A DNA stretch of 64,000 nucleotides from contig JAGQRW010000017.1 in the NCBI GenBank assembly GCA_020425085.1, positions 248,001-312,000 on the forward strand, given 5' to 3'. Positions within the stretch are counted from its first letter, which is position 1. Each line of letters starts with the position of its first letter. The notes below the pieces were generated by a model that made no database searches, was not told where the DNA came from, and saw only the letters and a list, made by a program, of their open reading frames with translations. The DNA comes from Paracoccaceae bacterium. GTDB taxonomy: Bacteria; Pseudomonadota; Alphaproteobacteria; Rhodobacterales; Rhodobacteraceae. This document shows positions 34,497 through 45,050 of this stretch, piece after piece. A program made the translations under genes and the position numbers.

Positions 34497-37400
34497 ATGC
34501 TCGGCCTGACGCTTGGCACAACCTTGCTTGCCTGTCTGGTATTTGCAGCCGGACAGGCACAGGAAACCACCGCTGAAGAAAATGGTTTTCTGGTTCGCAA
34601 GCTGGAAGAGAACCTTTCGGCCGAAGGCAGGACCGTCAGATTTCGTGATGTCAGTGGCATCCTTTCATCGGATGCCACCATAGGCGAGATCACCATTGCC
34701 GACGAAACCGGTGTCTGGCTCAGGATTGAAAATGCTGGCATCATCTGGACCCGAACGGCCCTTTTGCGCGGGGTTGTAAGCGTCAACAGCCTTTCCGCCG
34801 ACCGCATCGCCATCCTGCGAAAGCCGGTAGCCGCCAATGCGGGTCTTGAACCGAATAGCAGATCCTGGACAATCCCGGACCTGCCGGTTTCGGTGAATAT
34901 CGACAAGATCACGATAAAGCGGCTGGAGATTGATCCCAGCCTGACCGGTATCGACGCGGTTCTTGCCGCCAACGCCGCCCTTGGCATCGACAGCACCGGC
35001 ATGCGGGCAAGTCTGGATGCGTCACGTCTGGGCCGCAGCGATGACCGTTTGCATCTGGACATTGACCTGGTGCGCGAAACCCGCACGCTCAACCTTGATG
35101 TCGTGCTGGACGAAGCGGCGGACGGTCTGATTGCCAATGCCTTGCATATCCAAGACCACCCGCCGGTCAGGGCGGCGATAACGGGCAAGGGAACGCTTGA
35201 CGAAATCGAAATCACGGCCTCGGTTTCGACCGACCAGCCGGATCTTGTCACCGGACGATTTTCGGTCAAACCCAGCCCCGAAGGTCATGATATGACGGCA
35301 TTGATCGAAGGGCAATTCGGCCAGCTGGTGCCGGCCATATACGCCGATTTCTTTACCGGAACCAGCCGCCTTCAGGCCAGCGCCCTGCTGAAAACCGATG
35401 GCGGGCTTGAAATCAGCGATTTTCAGACGCAGTTGCAGGGGTTCAACCTCAGTGGCAATGCTTCGACAACGCGCGATTTCTTTCTTTCCCGGCTGGAACT
35501 TCAGGCCAGAACCGGTGTCGCGCCCAAGGGTGGCCTGGTTCTGCCTTTCGGTAACGGCGCTTACCGGCTGCAAACGGCCGGACTGGATATCGCCTATGGA
35601 ACTGCCGACGCGACTGGCTGGCGCGGAATATTCTGGGCCGAAGGGTTGCAAACACCGGATATCAGCCTTGAACGTGTGCGCGGCGGCGGCCAGGGTACGA
35701 TCAGCGACATCACCAACCCAGACAGCCGTGCCCTGACCGGACGCCTGACCGCCAGCCTGTCCGGAGCCAAGCCGCTGCGCCCCGGCTGGGCCGTGATGCT
35801 GGAAGACGGCATCACCGCCAATCTGGTCTGGGACTGGTCTGCGGGAAATCCGTTAAAGATTTTAACGCTGAAAATCCTTGGCAAGACAGATCAGCTTGAG
35901 GCATCGGGCCAAATGGTTGGCACAGGATTTGACGGCAAGGCCAGCATCCAGCTTGCCGATCTTCGAAGGATCGGTCCGCTGTTTGACGGTTTCTCGCCGA
36001 CCGGAGCTGCCGATATCGGCTATGCTGGCAAGCTTGATTTCCTCACTGGCGGTTTTGATGGCAATCTGCTGGCAACCACGCGCGATCTTGGCACCGGCAT
36101 CGACAGGCTTGATCCTTTCCTGAAGGGAGAGGCCCGGCTCGGGGCTAAAATACGCCGCGATGAAACCGGCCTTTCGCTTGGCGAGGTTGAACTGCGGGCA
36201 GCTTCGGTTTCGGCCGTTTTTGATGCCTTTCTCGGCCCGGATCAGCATCGGCTGGACCTGAAGGCCGAGTTTGCCGACCTTTCGATAATCGCACCGGATC
36301 TTGGCGGCAAAGGCCAGCTTGCGGCGAATTTCCAAGGTTCGTTCAGGTCAAGCGACGGCAAGGCAACGCTTGAATCCGATAGCGGAATCGCAGTCAGTCT
36401 GACCGGTCGGGTCGGTGACCAGTTCGATCTGGCCTTCAGCGTCACCGAACTACCCCTGGAACTGGTCAATGAAATTGCACCTGACCTTGGCCTGCAAGGC
36501 CGGGTCGATGGCAGCGGCAAGATCATTGGCCCTCGCAATAACCCGCTGATCAATTTTGATGCGGTGGCGAAGGGTGTGACCGCGACCGCGCTGACGGATT
36601 TGAAACTCGGGCGGCTCGATGGCAAGGCAGCGGGAAGCTGGCAGAACGGCTTGCTGCAACTTGATACGATATCTGCTTCCGACGGGGGTGGCCTGTCGGC
36701 CAGCGGCAAGGGGGCGCTGGACACAAATCAACGTCACATCGACATGCAGGTTGACGGAAGTGCACCGCTTGGGCTGGCCAACCGGTTTCTGGCTGGCAGC
36801 AACATGCTGGTTTCCGGCGAAGCCAGATTCGACCTTGCCATCGCAGGCAGTTTTGAGCTGCCGCAGATAACCGGCAGTGGCCGGATTGCCAATGCGCTTG
36901 TCGCCCTGCCCGATTACAACGTGAATCTTGGCGGACTTGCCGCAGATCTGGTGTTTGAAGGGCAATCGGTAAGGATCGTATCGGCAAATGCCGATGTGCG
37001 CGGCGGCGGGCAGGTTACGGCAAAAGGCTCGGTCGGGCTGAGCGGGGGATTGCCGGTTGACCTGACAGTAGATTTACGCGCAATGCGCTATAGCGATGGC
37101 GCAATGATCTCTACCGTCCTGAATGGCCAACTGGCGCTGACCGGCGGCCTTGGCAGTGCGGTCACGATCAGCGGTCTGGTGACGCCTGACGGAATCGACA
37201 TTGCGTTGAATCCCGCCACCGTCGAAGGCCGCAGCCTGATCGAGATACGCCATATTTCTCCACCGCCTTCGGTGCGCCGCACACTTGAGCGCGCCGGTCT
37301 TGGGCCGGAAAGCAAGCTGAACCGTGGCGGTGGCATTGGCATGAGGCTGGCCTTGCGGGTTGATGCGCCAAACCGGATCTTTATCCGAGGCCGCGGCGTT

Positions 37401-38033
37401 GACGCGGAAATGGGCGGCGCAATCGACGTTTCTGGCGATATTACCGATGTTTCCGTAGCAGGCAGTTTCAGCTTGTTGCGCGGCCGGATCAATTTCCTTG
37501 ATCGTCGGCTTGATCTCAGAGACGGCAGCCTCAGTTTCAGCGGATCACTGGACCCGGTGATCAATTTTTCTGCCGATACCAGCGTGAATGGCACCGAGGT
37601 TACCTTGTCGCTGTCTGGCCTGGCTTCGGCCCCGGAACTCAGCCTGCGTTCAAGCCCCGACATGCCACAGGACGAGATTCTGGCGCAGCTGATCTTTGGC
37701 CGTGACATGTCCTCGTTGTCGCCGTTTCAGATCCTGCGGTTGGCTTCGGCGGTTGCGGAACTGGCGGGGGGTGGTGATACCGGGCTGGTCGATGGCCTGC
37801 GCCGCGCCGCCGGGGTGGACAATCTTGATGTGCGCACCTCGGACAATGGAGCGACCACCGGCACGGTCGGCAAATATTTGCAAGACAACATCTATTCCGA
37901 GATCGAGGCCACCACCGACGGCAAGGCCAAGGTCAGCATCAATATGGATTTGACCCCCAACCTGTCGGTGCGCGGGTCGGTTGACAATGACGGCTCCGGC
38001 GGGGTCGGTATTTATTTCGAGCGGGATTACTGA
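34497..38033 (+). CDS. tamB: Translocation and assembly protein TamB
   Basis: About 1178 residues, starting with a short membrane anchor or signal segment (LTLGTTLLACLVFAAG), then long beta-rich repeats and the C-terminal TamB (DUF490) domain with SPDMPQDEILAQLIFGRD and a terminal GVGIYFERDY. It spans the periplasm with TamA. I choose the ATG at 34497 (GAGGAG upstream); a TTG overlapping the tamA stop at 34476 adds seven residues. Its 3' end overlaps the convergent sulfatase-type gene by 7 bases. Confidence 0.92.
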   Translation: MLGLTLGTTLLACLVFAAGQAQETTAEENGFLVRKLEENLSAEGRTVRFRDVSGILSSDATIGEITIADETGVWLRIENAGIIWTRTALLRGVVSVNSLSADRIAILRKPVAANAGLEPNSRSWTIPDLPVSVNIDKITIKRLEIDPSLTGIDAVLAANAALGIDSTGMRASLDASRLGRSDDRLHLDIDLVRETRTLNLDVVLDEAADGLIANALHIQDHPPVRAAITGKGTLDEIEITASVSTDQPDLVTGRFSVKPSPEGHDMTALIEGQFGQLVPAIYADFFTGTSRLQASALLKTDGGLEISDFQTQLQGFNLSGNASTTRDFFLSRLELQARTGVAPKGGLVLPFGNGAYRLQTAGLDIAYGTADATGWRGIFWAEGLQTPDISLERVRGGGQGTISDITNPDSRALTGRLTASLSGAKPLRPGWAVMLEDGITANLVWDWSAGNPLKILTLKILGKTDQLEASGQMVGTGFDGKASIQLADLRRIGPLFDGFSPTGAADIGYAGKLDFLTGGFDGNLLATTRDLGTGIDRLDPFLKGEARLGAKIRRDETGLSLGEVELRAASVSAVFDAFLGPDQHRLDLKAEFADLSIIAPDLGGKGQLAANFQGSFRSSDGKATLESDSGIAVSLTGRVGDQFDLAFSVTELPLELVNEIAPDLGLQGRVDGSGKIIGPRNNPLINFDAVAKGVTATALTDLKLGRLDGKAAGSWQNGLLQLDTISASDGGGLSASGKGALDTNQRHIDMQVDGSAPLGLANRFLAGSNMLVSGEARFDLAIAGSFELPQITGSGRIANALVALPDYNVNLGGLAADLVFEGQSVRIVSANADVRGGGQVTAKGSVGLSGGLPVDLTVDLRAMRYSDGAMISTVLNGQLALTGGLGSAVTISGLVTPDGIDIALNPATVEGRSLIEIRHISPPPSVRRTLERAGLGPESKLNRGGGIGMRLALRVDAPNRIFIRGRGVDAEMGGAIDVSGDITDVSVAGSFSLLRGRINFLDRRLDLRDGSLSFSGSLDPVINFSADTSVNGTEVTLSLSGLASAPELSLRSSPDMPQDEILAQLIFGRDMSSLSPFQILRLASAVAELAGGGDTGLVDGLRRAAGVDNLDVRTSDNGATTGTVGKYLQDNIYSEIEATTDGKAKVSINMDLTPNLSVRGSVDNDGSGGVGIYFERDY

Positions 38034-39709
38034 TCCTTATCCGGTCCGCCGACAAAGTTCTGACGAACCTTGCCGCGAACCTTTACCAGCAATTCCTGAT
38101 CCACTTCGGAACCATCCACCAGGCCCAGCAATATTCCCTTTCGCCGTGATACGCCACGCTTCTGGTCGATGTCATGGTCCGACAACGCAGTTCGTTGTGA
38201 CATACGCCGCGCCCAGTTTGCCATGCGCTGATACATCAGTTCGATCACCTCGGCATATTTTGTGTCGTCACCAAGATCGTGAAGTTCATCCGGATCTGCC
38301 TCCATATCAAACAGCATCGGGCGGAACCCGCCTTCGGCATGCATGAATTTCCAGCGTTTGTCGGCAACCATAAACAACCTTGCATCACGCGGCTTCAGGC
38401 CAAGATTGACCGACATCGGTGTCGCGCTGAAATCAAACTCACTGATGGCATAGTCGCGCCATTTCGCGGGCGGCATTCCATGCAGAAACGGTATCAGGGA
38501 TTTGCCTTCGACGATGTGATCCGGCACCTCACCACCTGCCGCCTCGATGAAAGTGGCGGCAAGATCAATGCTTTCGACCAGTTCATCGCAGACCGTGCCA
38601 CGGCTGATGTCCGCCTCGGGCGAGGGGTCATAAATAATCAGCGGCACCTTGACCGAACACTCGTGAAACAGGCTTTTCTCACCCATCCAGTGATCGCCGA
38701 GATAATCACCGTGATCCGAGGTCAGAACGATCATGGTATCTTGCATGCGACCGCTTGCTTCCAGAAACCTGAACAAACGCCCCATCTGATCGTCGCATTG
38801 CTTGATCAGCCCCATATAGGCCGGGATCACGGTTTGCCGCACTTCGTCACGGGAAAACGCCTTGCCGATGATGTTGTTCATGTGCTGATCGAATACCGGA
38901 TGCGCATTGTCGCGCTCAGCCGCGGATTTGTTGGCTGGAAGGATCTGATTTTGGCCATACATCGCGTGATAAGGCTGTGGCACGATATAGGGCCAGTGCG
39001 GCTTGATATAGCTGACATGCGCCATCCAGGGTTTGCCGGGGTCTTGTTCCTTGATGAAATCAATGGTGCGTGAGGTCAGCCAAGGCGTTTCGCTGTCTTC
39101 TTCGCGGACATTGGCAGGCTTGTCGGCATTCATCATCAGCCAGCCCGAGGCGATCTCGTTCTCATCCCCGACCCCGGCATTGGCATAATCAAGCCAGGGG
39201 TTTTCCGCCTCATATCCCTTGGCTTTCAGGTATTCGTTATAAGGTGACCGGCGTTGGTCATAAAAGCCGTCCGGCCCTTCGGCCCACAACCCGTCGTCGC
39301 GAATATACACATCAAAGCCACATTCCCCCAGCCGGGTGCCGATCACGCTGTCATGGGCGATACCGAGGCGGTTCAACCCCGCGTCATCGGCCTTCATATG
39401 CGTTTTGCCGATCAGCCATGTATCCATGCCAAGGCGGCGCAGATGATCGCCCATGGTCTGTTCGCCGACTTTCAGGGGAAAACCGTTGAAGGATGCACCG
39501 TGGCTGTGGACATAGCGCCCGGTATAGGTGCTCATCCGTGACGGGCCACAGATCGGCGACTGGACATAACAGCGATCAAACCGAACGCCTTTGGCCGCCA
39601 GAGCATCCATATGCGGTGTTTCCAGATGCGGGTGCCCGGTGCAGGAAAGGTAATCGAACCGCAACTGGTCGAACATGATGAACAGGATATTTTTCGGTTT
39701 GCGATTCAC
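38027..39709 (-). CDS. Sulfatase / phosphonate monoester hydrolase-type enzyme
   Basis: A 560-residue alkaline-phosphatase-superfamily enzyme. The formylglycine motif C54-G-P-S-R58 is followed by TYTGRY; metal ligands are visible in FDQLR near residue 14 and in SDHGDYLGDH. The closing half (RDYAISEFDF, FDMEADPDELHDLGDD) matches the sulfatase / phosphonate-monoester-hydrolase branch. There is no signal peptide, so it is cytoplasmic and needs an imported substrate. It starts with GTG after GAGGG and is divergent from a peptide-type ABC operon. A phosphonate or phosphate diester is my preferred substrate, a sulfate ester the alternative. Confidence 0.78.
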   Translation of the reverse strand: MNRKPKNILFIMFDQLRFDYLSCTGHPHLETPHMDALAAKGVRFDRCYVQSPICGPSRMSTYTGRYVHSHGASFNGFPLKVGEQTMGDHLRRLGMDTWLIGKTHMKADDAGLNRLGIAHDSVIGTRLGECGFDVYIRDDGLWAEGPDGFYDQRRSPYNEYLKAKGYEAENPWLDYANAGVGDENEIASGWLMMNADKPANVREEDSETPWLTSRTIDFIKEQDPGKPWMAHVSYIKPHWPYIVPQPYHAMYGQNQILPANKSAAERDNAHPVFDQHMNNIIGKAFSRDEVRQTVIPAYMGLIKQCDDQMGRLFRFLEASGRMQDTMIVLTSDHGDYLGDHWMGEKSLFHECSVKVPLIIYDPSPEADISRGTVCDELVESIDLAATFIEAAGGEVPDHIVEGKSLIPFLHGMPPAKWRDYAISEFDFSATPMSVNLGLKPRDARLFMVADKRWKFMHAEGGFRPMLFDMEADPDELHDLGDDTKYAEVIELMYQRMANWARRMSQRTALSDHDIDQKRGVSRRKGILLGLVDGSEVDQELLVKVRGKVRQNFVGGPDKDQ

Positions 39710-39933
39710 GAAGATCCCTCGTTTGATGCCAGACGACGCTGGGAAACGATCATTACAGGCTACCTTTCGCGCTTCAAGTCAAAGCCGCAAGAATGAAACC
39801 TGCAATGTTTCTGGCGCGGAATTGAACATTGACTTAGATGCGCACCGACATGAATACTTGTGGTTACACCAGACAACATACCCACAGCATTTGCGCACCG
39901 ATTGCCTGCCCAGAACCCCGAGGAGACCTCACA

Positions 39934-41430
39934 ATGCGCCTGATCGACAAACCACTGGCCCTGACCGCAAGCATAATGATTGCAGCCACAGGTCTGATGG
40001 CAACCACCGCCTTGGCAAAATCGACACTGGTTTACGGCATGCAGCAGGAACCGACCACGCTTGACCCGACCAGCGATGCCACGGCCTCGATCGACGCTAT
40101 TGTGTCCCACAATATCCTGGAATCGCTGACCACCGTCAACGAAAGCGGCGAGGTCAGGCCGGATCTGGCTGAAAGCTGGACGATTTCCGACGATGGCCTG
40201 ACCTATCGGTTCAATCTGCTGCATGGGGTGAAATATCACGACGGCACGGATTTCGACGCCAACGACGTGAAATTCGCCTTTGACCGCGCCATGGCCAAAG
40301 ACAGCGTGAATCCTACCAAGGGGATATTCAAGCCGGTCGAATCCGTCACAGTGATCGACCCCTACACGGTTGAAATCGTGCTGAAGAACAAGGATGCCTT
40401 TTTCCTGTTCAATGTCGCGCAGGGCGATGCCTCGATCGTGGCACCGGAATCGGTTGAGAACAACAAGACCAATCCGATTGGCACAGGTCCGTTCCGCTTT
40501 GACAGCTGGACAAGGGGTGATCGGCTGAAGTTGACGAAATCACCGGATTTCCGCGATGCGGACAAGGTGGCGCTGGAAAGCGTCGAATACCGTTTCATCG
40601 CTGAACCCGCAGCCGCCAGTGCCGCCCTGATGGCGGGGGAGCTTGACGCCTTTCCCGGATTTCCGGCCCCCGAAATGCTGCCGCAATTCGAGGCTGATCC
40701 GCGCTTCAAGGTGATCGTCGGCAGCACCGAAGGCGAGGTCATTCTGGCGATGAACAACGCTAAGCCGCCGTTTGACAACCTGAAGGTGCGCCAGGCGGTC
40801 AGCTATGCCATCAACCGTGCCGAGATCATCGACGGTGCCATGTACGGCCGCGCCACGCCGATTGGCAGTTTCTATCCGCCGCATGGCACTGCCTATATCG
40901 ACCTGCTGGATTACTACAAACACGACACCGCCAAGGCCAAGGCAATGTTCGAAGAGGCGGGCGTGGCGGGTTCGACCATGACCATCCGGGTGCCGCCGTT
41001 TCCCTATGCCATGCGATCGGCCGAGATCATTCAGGCGGAACTGGTGGCGGCAGGAATCGACGCCAAGGTGGAGAACGTCGAATGGGGGTTCTGGCTGGGC
41101 GAGGTTTACAAGAAACAGGCCTATGACATGACCATCATCGCCCATACCAGCCCCAACGACATGGGCAATTTCGCCCGCGGCAAATCGTATTTCTATGGCT
41201 TCGAGGATCCGGCCTTTACCGATCTCTGGGAAAAGATCAGCACCGAAACCGACATGGCCAAGCGCGATGAACTGCTGAAACAGGGGCAGCAGTATCTGAC
41301 TGAAAACGCGATCCATGCCTTTCTGTTCCAACTGCCGCAACTTGGCGTTTATGATACCAGGCTCCAAGGTTACTGGACCTCATCGCCAGTGCTGTTTCAG
41401 CCGTTGGCCGGAGTTTTCTGGACCGAGTGA
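39934..41430 (+). CDS. ABC transporter binding protein, peptide/nickel (DppA) family
   Basis: A 498-residue family-5 periplasmic binding protein with a signal peptide ending TTALAKS near residue 29. Family motifs include PTTLDPTSDA, RFNLLHGVKYHDGTDF, NPIGTGPFRF and AVSYAINRAEIIDGA. The ATG at 39934 has GAGGAGA; the longer frame from 39838 is spurious. It is first of a seven-gene operon with permeases, ATPases and two phosphatase-type enzymes, so the ligand may be an organophosphorus compound rather than a peptide. Confidence 0.9.
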   Translation: MRLIDKPLALTASIMIAATGLMATTALAKSTLVYGMQQEPTTLDPTSDATASIDAIVSHNILESLTTVNESGEVRPDLAESWTISDDGLTYRFNLLHGVKYHDGTDFDANDVKFAFDRAMAKDSVNPTKGIFKPVESVTVIDPYTVEIVLKNKDAFFLFNVAQGDASIVAPESVENNKTNPIGTGPFRFDSWTRGDRLKLTKSPDFRDADKVALESVEYRFIAEPAAASAALMAGELDAFPGFPAPEMLPQFEADPRFKVIVGSTEGEVILAMNNAKPPFDNLKVRQAVSYAINRAEIIDGAMYGRATPIGSFYPPHGTAYIDLLDYYKHDTAKAKAMFEEAGVAGSTMTIRVPPFPYAMRSAEIIQAELVAAGIDAKVENVEWGFWLGEVYKKQAYDMTIIAHTSPNDMGNFARGKSYFYGFEDPAFTDLWEKISTETDMAKRDELLKQGQQYLTENAIHAFLFQLPQLGVYDTRLQGYWTSSPVLFQPLAGVFWTE

Positions 41431-41449
41431 CCTGTCAGCATGTTACATT

Positions 41450-41482
41450 CGGCCAGCGGGTGACTATTTTGCCCGCTGGCCG
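41450..41482 (+). terminator. Intercistronic hairpin after binding-protein gene
   Basis: Eleven-base perfect arms CGGCCAGCGGG and CCCGCTGGCCG with an 11-base loop, 19 bases after the binding-protein stop and 19 bases before the permease ATG. There is no T run after it, so partial termination or mRNA protection is likely. Confidence 0.65.
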
Positions 41483-41501
41483 CAACTGAAGCCAGATCCG
41501 T

Positions 41502-42449
41502 ATGGGATATTTCCTGTTTCGTCGCACTTCGGGGTTTATCCTCACACTGTTGAGCGTTTCGCTGGTGGTGTTTCTGGTAATGAACATCCTGCCCGGCGAT
41601 CCGACGCTTTCCATTCTTGGCATTGAATCGACCGAAGATGCCCGTGCGGTTCTGCGGGCGCGGCTTGGGCTGGATGCGCCGCTTGCCGAACGCTATGTCA
41701 CATGGGTTTTTCACGCGCTTCAGGGTGATTTCGGCGACAGTTATACCCATGGCGTGCCGGTCATCAGCCTGATTGTCGAACGACTGCCAATGACGCTGTC
41801 GCTGGCACTGTCGGGCATGGCGCTGACCGTCCTGCTGGCGCTGGTTCTGGGGATCACGGCGGCGTCTTATCACAAACGTCCGGGTGACTGGGGGGTGATG
41901 CTGCTCAGCCAGCTTGGCATTGCGGTGCCGGCATTCTGGTTGTCGATGCTGCTGGTCCTGTTGTTTGCGGTCAAACTTCGCTGGTTGCCGCCCGGAGGTT
42001 TTCCCGGTTGGGATGATCCTCGGGCAGCGGTCCGGGCCTTGATCCTGCCGACGGTGGCACTGGCGGTGGTGCAGTCGGCGGTCCTGGCCCGCGTCACCCG
42101 CTCCTCGGCGCTGGAGGTGATGCGGCTTGATTTCGTTCGCACCGCCCGCGCCAGCGGCTTTTCGCGCCGGCGCATCCTGTGGGGGCATGTTCTGCCAAAC
42201 GCCCTCATTCCCATCATTACCATTGTCGGGCTGCAATTTGCGGGCCTTGTGACCGGCACCATCGTGATCGAAAACGTGTTCTATCTGCCGGGTCTGGGGC
42301 GGTTGCTGTTTCAGTCGATTTCAAACCGCGATTTCCTGACAGTACAGGCGCTGGTGATGATGTTTGCGGCCATTGTTGTCACCGCCAATTTTCTGGTCGA
42401 TATCGCCTATGTGCTGATCGACCCGCGCCTCAAGGCGAGATCACGATGA
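41502..42449 (+). CDS. ABC transporter permease (DppB type)
   Basis: A 315-residue permease with six membrane helices. Hallmarks are NILPGDPTLSILG near residue 27, the coupling motif RTARASGFSRRRILWGHVLPNALIP, and GLVTGTIVIENVFYLPGLG. It forms the import channel with the DppC-type permease, whose ATG overlaps its stop by four bases. Confidence 0.92.
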   Translation: MGYFLFRRTSGFILTLLSVSLVVFLVMNILPGDPTLSILGIESTEDARAVLRARLGLDAPLAERYVTWVFHALQGDFGDSYTHGVPVISLIVERLPMTLSLALSGMALTVLLALVLGITAASYHKRPGDWGVMLLSQLGIAVPAFWLSMLLVLLFAVKLRWLPPGGFPGWDDPRAAVRALILPTVALAVVQSAVLARVTRSSALEVMRLDFVRTARASGFSRRRILWGHVLPNALIPIITIVGLQFAGLVTGTIVIENVFYLPGLGRLLFQSISNRDFLTVQALVMMFAAIVVTANFLVDIAYVLIDPRLKARSR

Positions 42450-43276
42450 GGCGGGGCGCCATTCCGGCCAATCTGATGGTTGGCGGCATTCTGGTCGCGA
42501 TGGTGATTGGCGTTGCCTTCATTTCAACATTCTGGACACCCTATCCCTATGCCGAACTTGATATCGCCAACAAGTTTCATGGCCCGTCATCGGCGCATCT
42601 GCTGGGTACCGACCAGTTGGGCCGCGATGTGGTTTCGCAACTGATGGCAGCGGCGGGCAATTCGATGACGGTGGCGGTGCTGGCGGTGCTGATCGGGTGC
42701 AGCATCGGCACTGCACTTGGCCTACTGGCCAGCGCCAAAGGTGGCTGGGTGGAGGAGGCAATCATGCGCTTGTGCGACCTTGGCTTTGCCTTTCCCGCAT
42801 TATTGTTTGCAATCATGCTGGCGGCGGCCCTCGGGCCATCGCTGCCGAATGTGGTGATCGCCATCGCCTTCATCAACATCCCCATCTTCGCACGGGTGGC
42901 GCGGGCCTCGGCCAATCAGGTCTGGACACGGGAATATGTCTATGCCGCCCGCGCCTCGGGGCTGGGCAACCTTGCCATCTCGCGCGACCACATCCTGCCA
43001 AACATTGCCGCCCCGATCATCGTACAGGCGACCATCGAGTTTGCCGTGGCAATTCTGACCGAGGCGGCACTTTCCTATCTTGGCCTTGGCGCACAACCGC
43101 CATCACCTTCATGGGGGCGGATGTTGTCCGAGGCGCAGACGCTGATGTATCTGGCCCCGCAACTGGCGATCTATCCGGGGTTGTGCATCGTGACAGCGGT
43201 GCTGGGGTTCGGCCTGCTGGGTGACGGCCTGCGCGATATTACCGATCCGCGTCTATCGCGGCAGAGGCGCGGATGA
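42446..43276 (+). CDS. ABC transporter permease (DppC type)
   Basis: About 276 residues with six helices, HLLGTDQLGRDVVSQLM after the first helix (family signature) and the EAA loop YAARASGLGNLAISRDHILPN. It starts at the ATGA overlap with the previous gene. Channel partner of the DppB-type protein. Confidence 0.92.
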   Translation: MRRGAIPANLMVGGILVAMVIGVAFISTFWTPYPYAELDIANKFHGPSSAHLLGTDQLGRDVVSQLMAAAGNSMTVAVLAVLIGCSIGTALGLLASAKGGWVEEAIMRLCDLGFAFPALLFAIMLAAALGPSLPNVVIAIAFINIPIFARVARASANQVWTREYVYAARASGLGNLAISRDHILPNIAAPIIVQATIEFAVAILTEAALSYLGLGAQPPSPSWGRMLSEAQTLMYLAPQLAIYPGLCIVTAVLGFGLLGDGLRDITDPRLSRQRRG

Positions 43277-44253
43277 TCGAGGTTCAGAACCTTTCGGTAC
43301 GTGTGGGCGACACCAGGGCGGTGCGTCGGGTGAACCTTTCGATCGGTGCTGGCGAACGGCTGGGCGTGGTCGGTGAGAGCGGATCGGGCAAGACGATGCT
43401 GGCACTGGCGCTGATGGGCATGGTGCCGGACGGCCTGACGGTTGACGGCGTGATCCGGATTGACGGCAACGATCTGAGCCGGGCATCCGAAACCACCTGG
43501 GCCGCCTATCGTGCCCAAAAAATCGCCATGATCTTTCAGGAACCGATGTCGGCGCTCAATCCTCTCAGGCGAATTGGCGATATCGTTGCCGAACCCCTGC
43601 TGGTGCATCAGGGAATTTCCCGCAATGATGCCCGGCAAAAGGTGTTGGCACTGTTTGATGAAACCGGTATCCCCGACGCAAACCGGCGCCTGCAACAATA
43701 TCCACACCAATTATCGGGCGGCCAACGTCAACGGGTGCTGATCGCACTGGCGCTGGCATGCGATCCGTCGCTATTGATCGCAGATGAACCGACCACGGCG
43801 CTTGATGCCAATATCGCCCTCAGGATTACCGACTTGCTGGTCAGGCTGTCGCGTGAACGGCAGATGGCGCTTTTGTTCATCAGTCACGACCTGTCGGCGG
43901 TCAGCCGCACCACCGAGGATTTGCTGGTGATGTATGGCGGTGATATCGTCGAGCGTGGCAAAACCCGGCACTTGCTTGCTTCGCCGTCACACCCCTATAC
44001 CAGCGGCCTGTTATCGGCACGGCCACGCATCGAACAGAACGCAGGACCGCGCCGCCTGCCGACCATTCCCGGCACGGTGCCATCGCTGTTTGATCTGCCG
44101 CCAGGCTGTCGGTTTGCCGGGCGCTGCGACAGGGAATTGCCGATCTGCCGGGCAACGATACCCCAGCCGGCCGCCACTGTGAGCGGCGGTTTTGCCAGTT
44201 GCCATCTGCTGAACCAACCATCCCAGGATCAGACCGGTCAGGCCCCACGATGA
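43273..44253 (+). CDS. ABC transporter ATPase (DppD type)
   Basis: A 326-residue ATPase with Walker A GESGSGKT near residues 36-43, signature LSGGQRQR and Walker B LLIADEPTTALD. The C-terminal Cys-rich tail PPGCRFAGRCDRELPICR is typical of peptide-type transporters. An ATGA overlap joins it to both neighbours. Confidence 0.92.
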   Translation: MIEVQNLSVRVGDTRAVRRVNLSIGAGERLGVVGESGSGKTMLALALMGMVPDGLTVDGVIRIDGNDLSRASETTWAAYRAQKIAMIFQEPMSALNPLRRIGDIVAEPLLVHQGISRNDARQKVLALFDETGIPDANRRLQQYPHQLSGGQRQRVLIALALACDPSLLIADEPTTALDANIALRITDLLVRLSRERQMALLFISHDLSAVSRTTEDLLVMYGGDIVERGKTRHLLASPSHPYTSGLLSARPRIEQNAGPRRLPTIPGTVPSLFDLPPGCRFAGRCDRELPICRATIPQPAATVSGGFASCHLLNQPSQDQTGQAPR

Positions 44254-45035
44254 AACAGAGCCTGCTATCGGTCGAAAATATATCCCGGCACTATCGCCTG
44301 CCACGACGACGATTGCTGGACAGGCAGCCGGTTCTGACCGCCGTTGATGGTGCCAGTTTTCAGCTTCAGCGCGGCGAGACACTTGGCGTTGTCGGGGAAA
44401 GCGGTTCGGGCAAATCAACCCTCGCCAAGATGGTGATGGCGTTTGAAAGGCCCGATCAGGGGCGGGTGTTGTTCGACGGCAGCGATATCAATGAACTGTC
44501 GGCGGCGGCACTGAAACAGATCCGGCGGCATTTCCAGATGGTGTTTCAGGATCCGTTCGGCTCGCTTGATCCACGCCGCAAGGTCGGCTGGTCGATTGCC
44601 GAACCTTTAAGGGCGATGGCAACCGACGACCTGAGCCAGATCAATGACAGGATCAGCGCGACCCTGCAACAGGTGGGGCTACAGGCCCGAGATGCCGACA
44701 AATACCCGCACGAGTTTTCCGGCGGCCAGCGACAACGCATTGCCATCGCCCGCGCCATCATCACCCACCCCGCACTGCTGGTGGCGGATGAGGCGGTCTC
44801 GGCGCTGGATGTTTCGGTTCAGGCACAGATCCTGAATCTGTTGATGGATCTCAAACAGGAACTTGGCCTTGGCATCCTGTTCATCAGTCATGATCTGGCG
44901 GTGGTGGCCAGCATCTGCGACCGCATTCTGGTAATGCGAAACGGCCGGATCATCGAAACAGGGCCAACGGCACAGGTTCTGACCAATCCTGCGCATGAAT
45001 ACACCGGCACGCTGCTTGTCGCCGCCCAAATCTGA
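44250..45035 (+). CDS. ABC transporter ATPase (DppF type)
   Basis: About 261 residues; Walker A GESGSGKST near residue 49, signature FSGGQRQRIAIARA, Walker B LLVADEAVSALDVS. It lacks the Cys-rich tail of many DppF proteins. ATGA overlap with the upstream gene. Second energy subunit of the importer. Confidence 0.92.
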   Translation: MKQSLLSVENISRHYRLPRRRLLDRQPVLTAVDGASFQLQRGETLGVVGESGSGKSTLAKMVMAFERPDQGRVLFDGSDINELSAAALKQIRRHFQMVFQDPFGSLDPRRKVGWSIAEPLRAMATDDLSQINDRISATLQQVGLQARDADKYPHEFSGGQRQRIAIARAIITHPALLVADEAVSALDVSVQAQILNLLMDLKQELGLGILFISHDLAVVASICDRILVMRNGRIIETGPTAQVLTNPAHEYTGTLLVAAQI

Positions 45036-45050
45036 TAAGGGACAAACGCG

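Noticed and set aside
39710..39933. PHO-box search in the spacer between the sulfatase-type gene and the binding-protein gene
   Set aside because: I found no pair of PhoB-like direct repeats; phosphate-starvation control cannot be supported from sequence.
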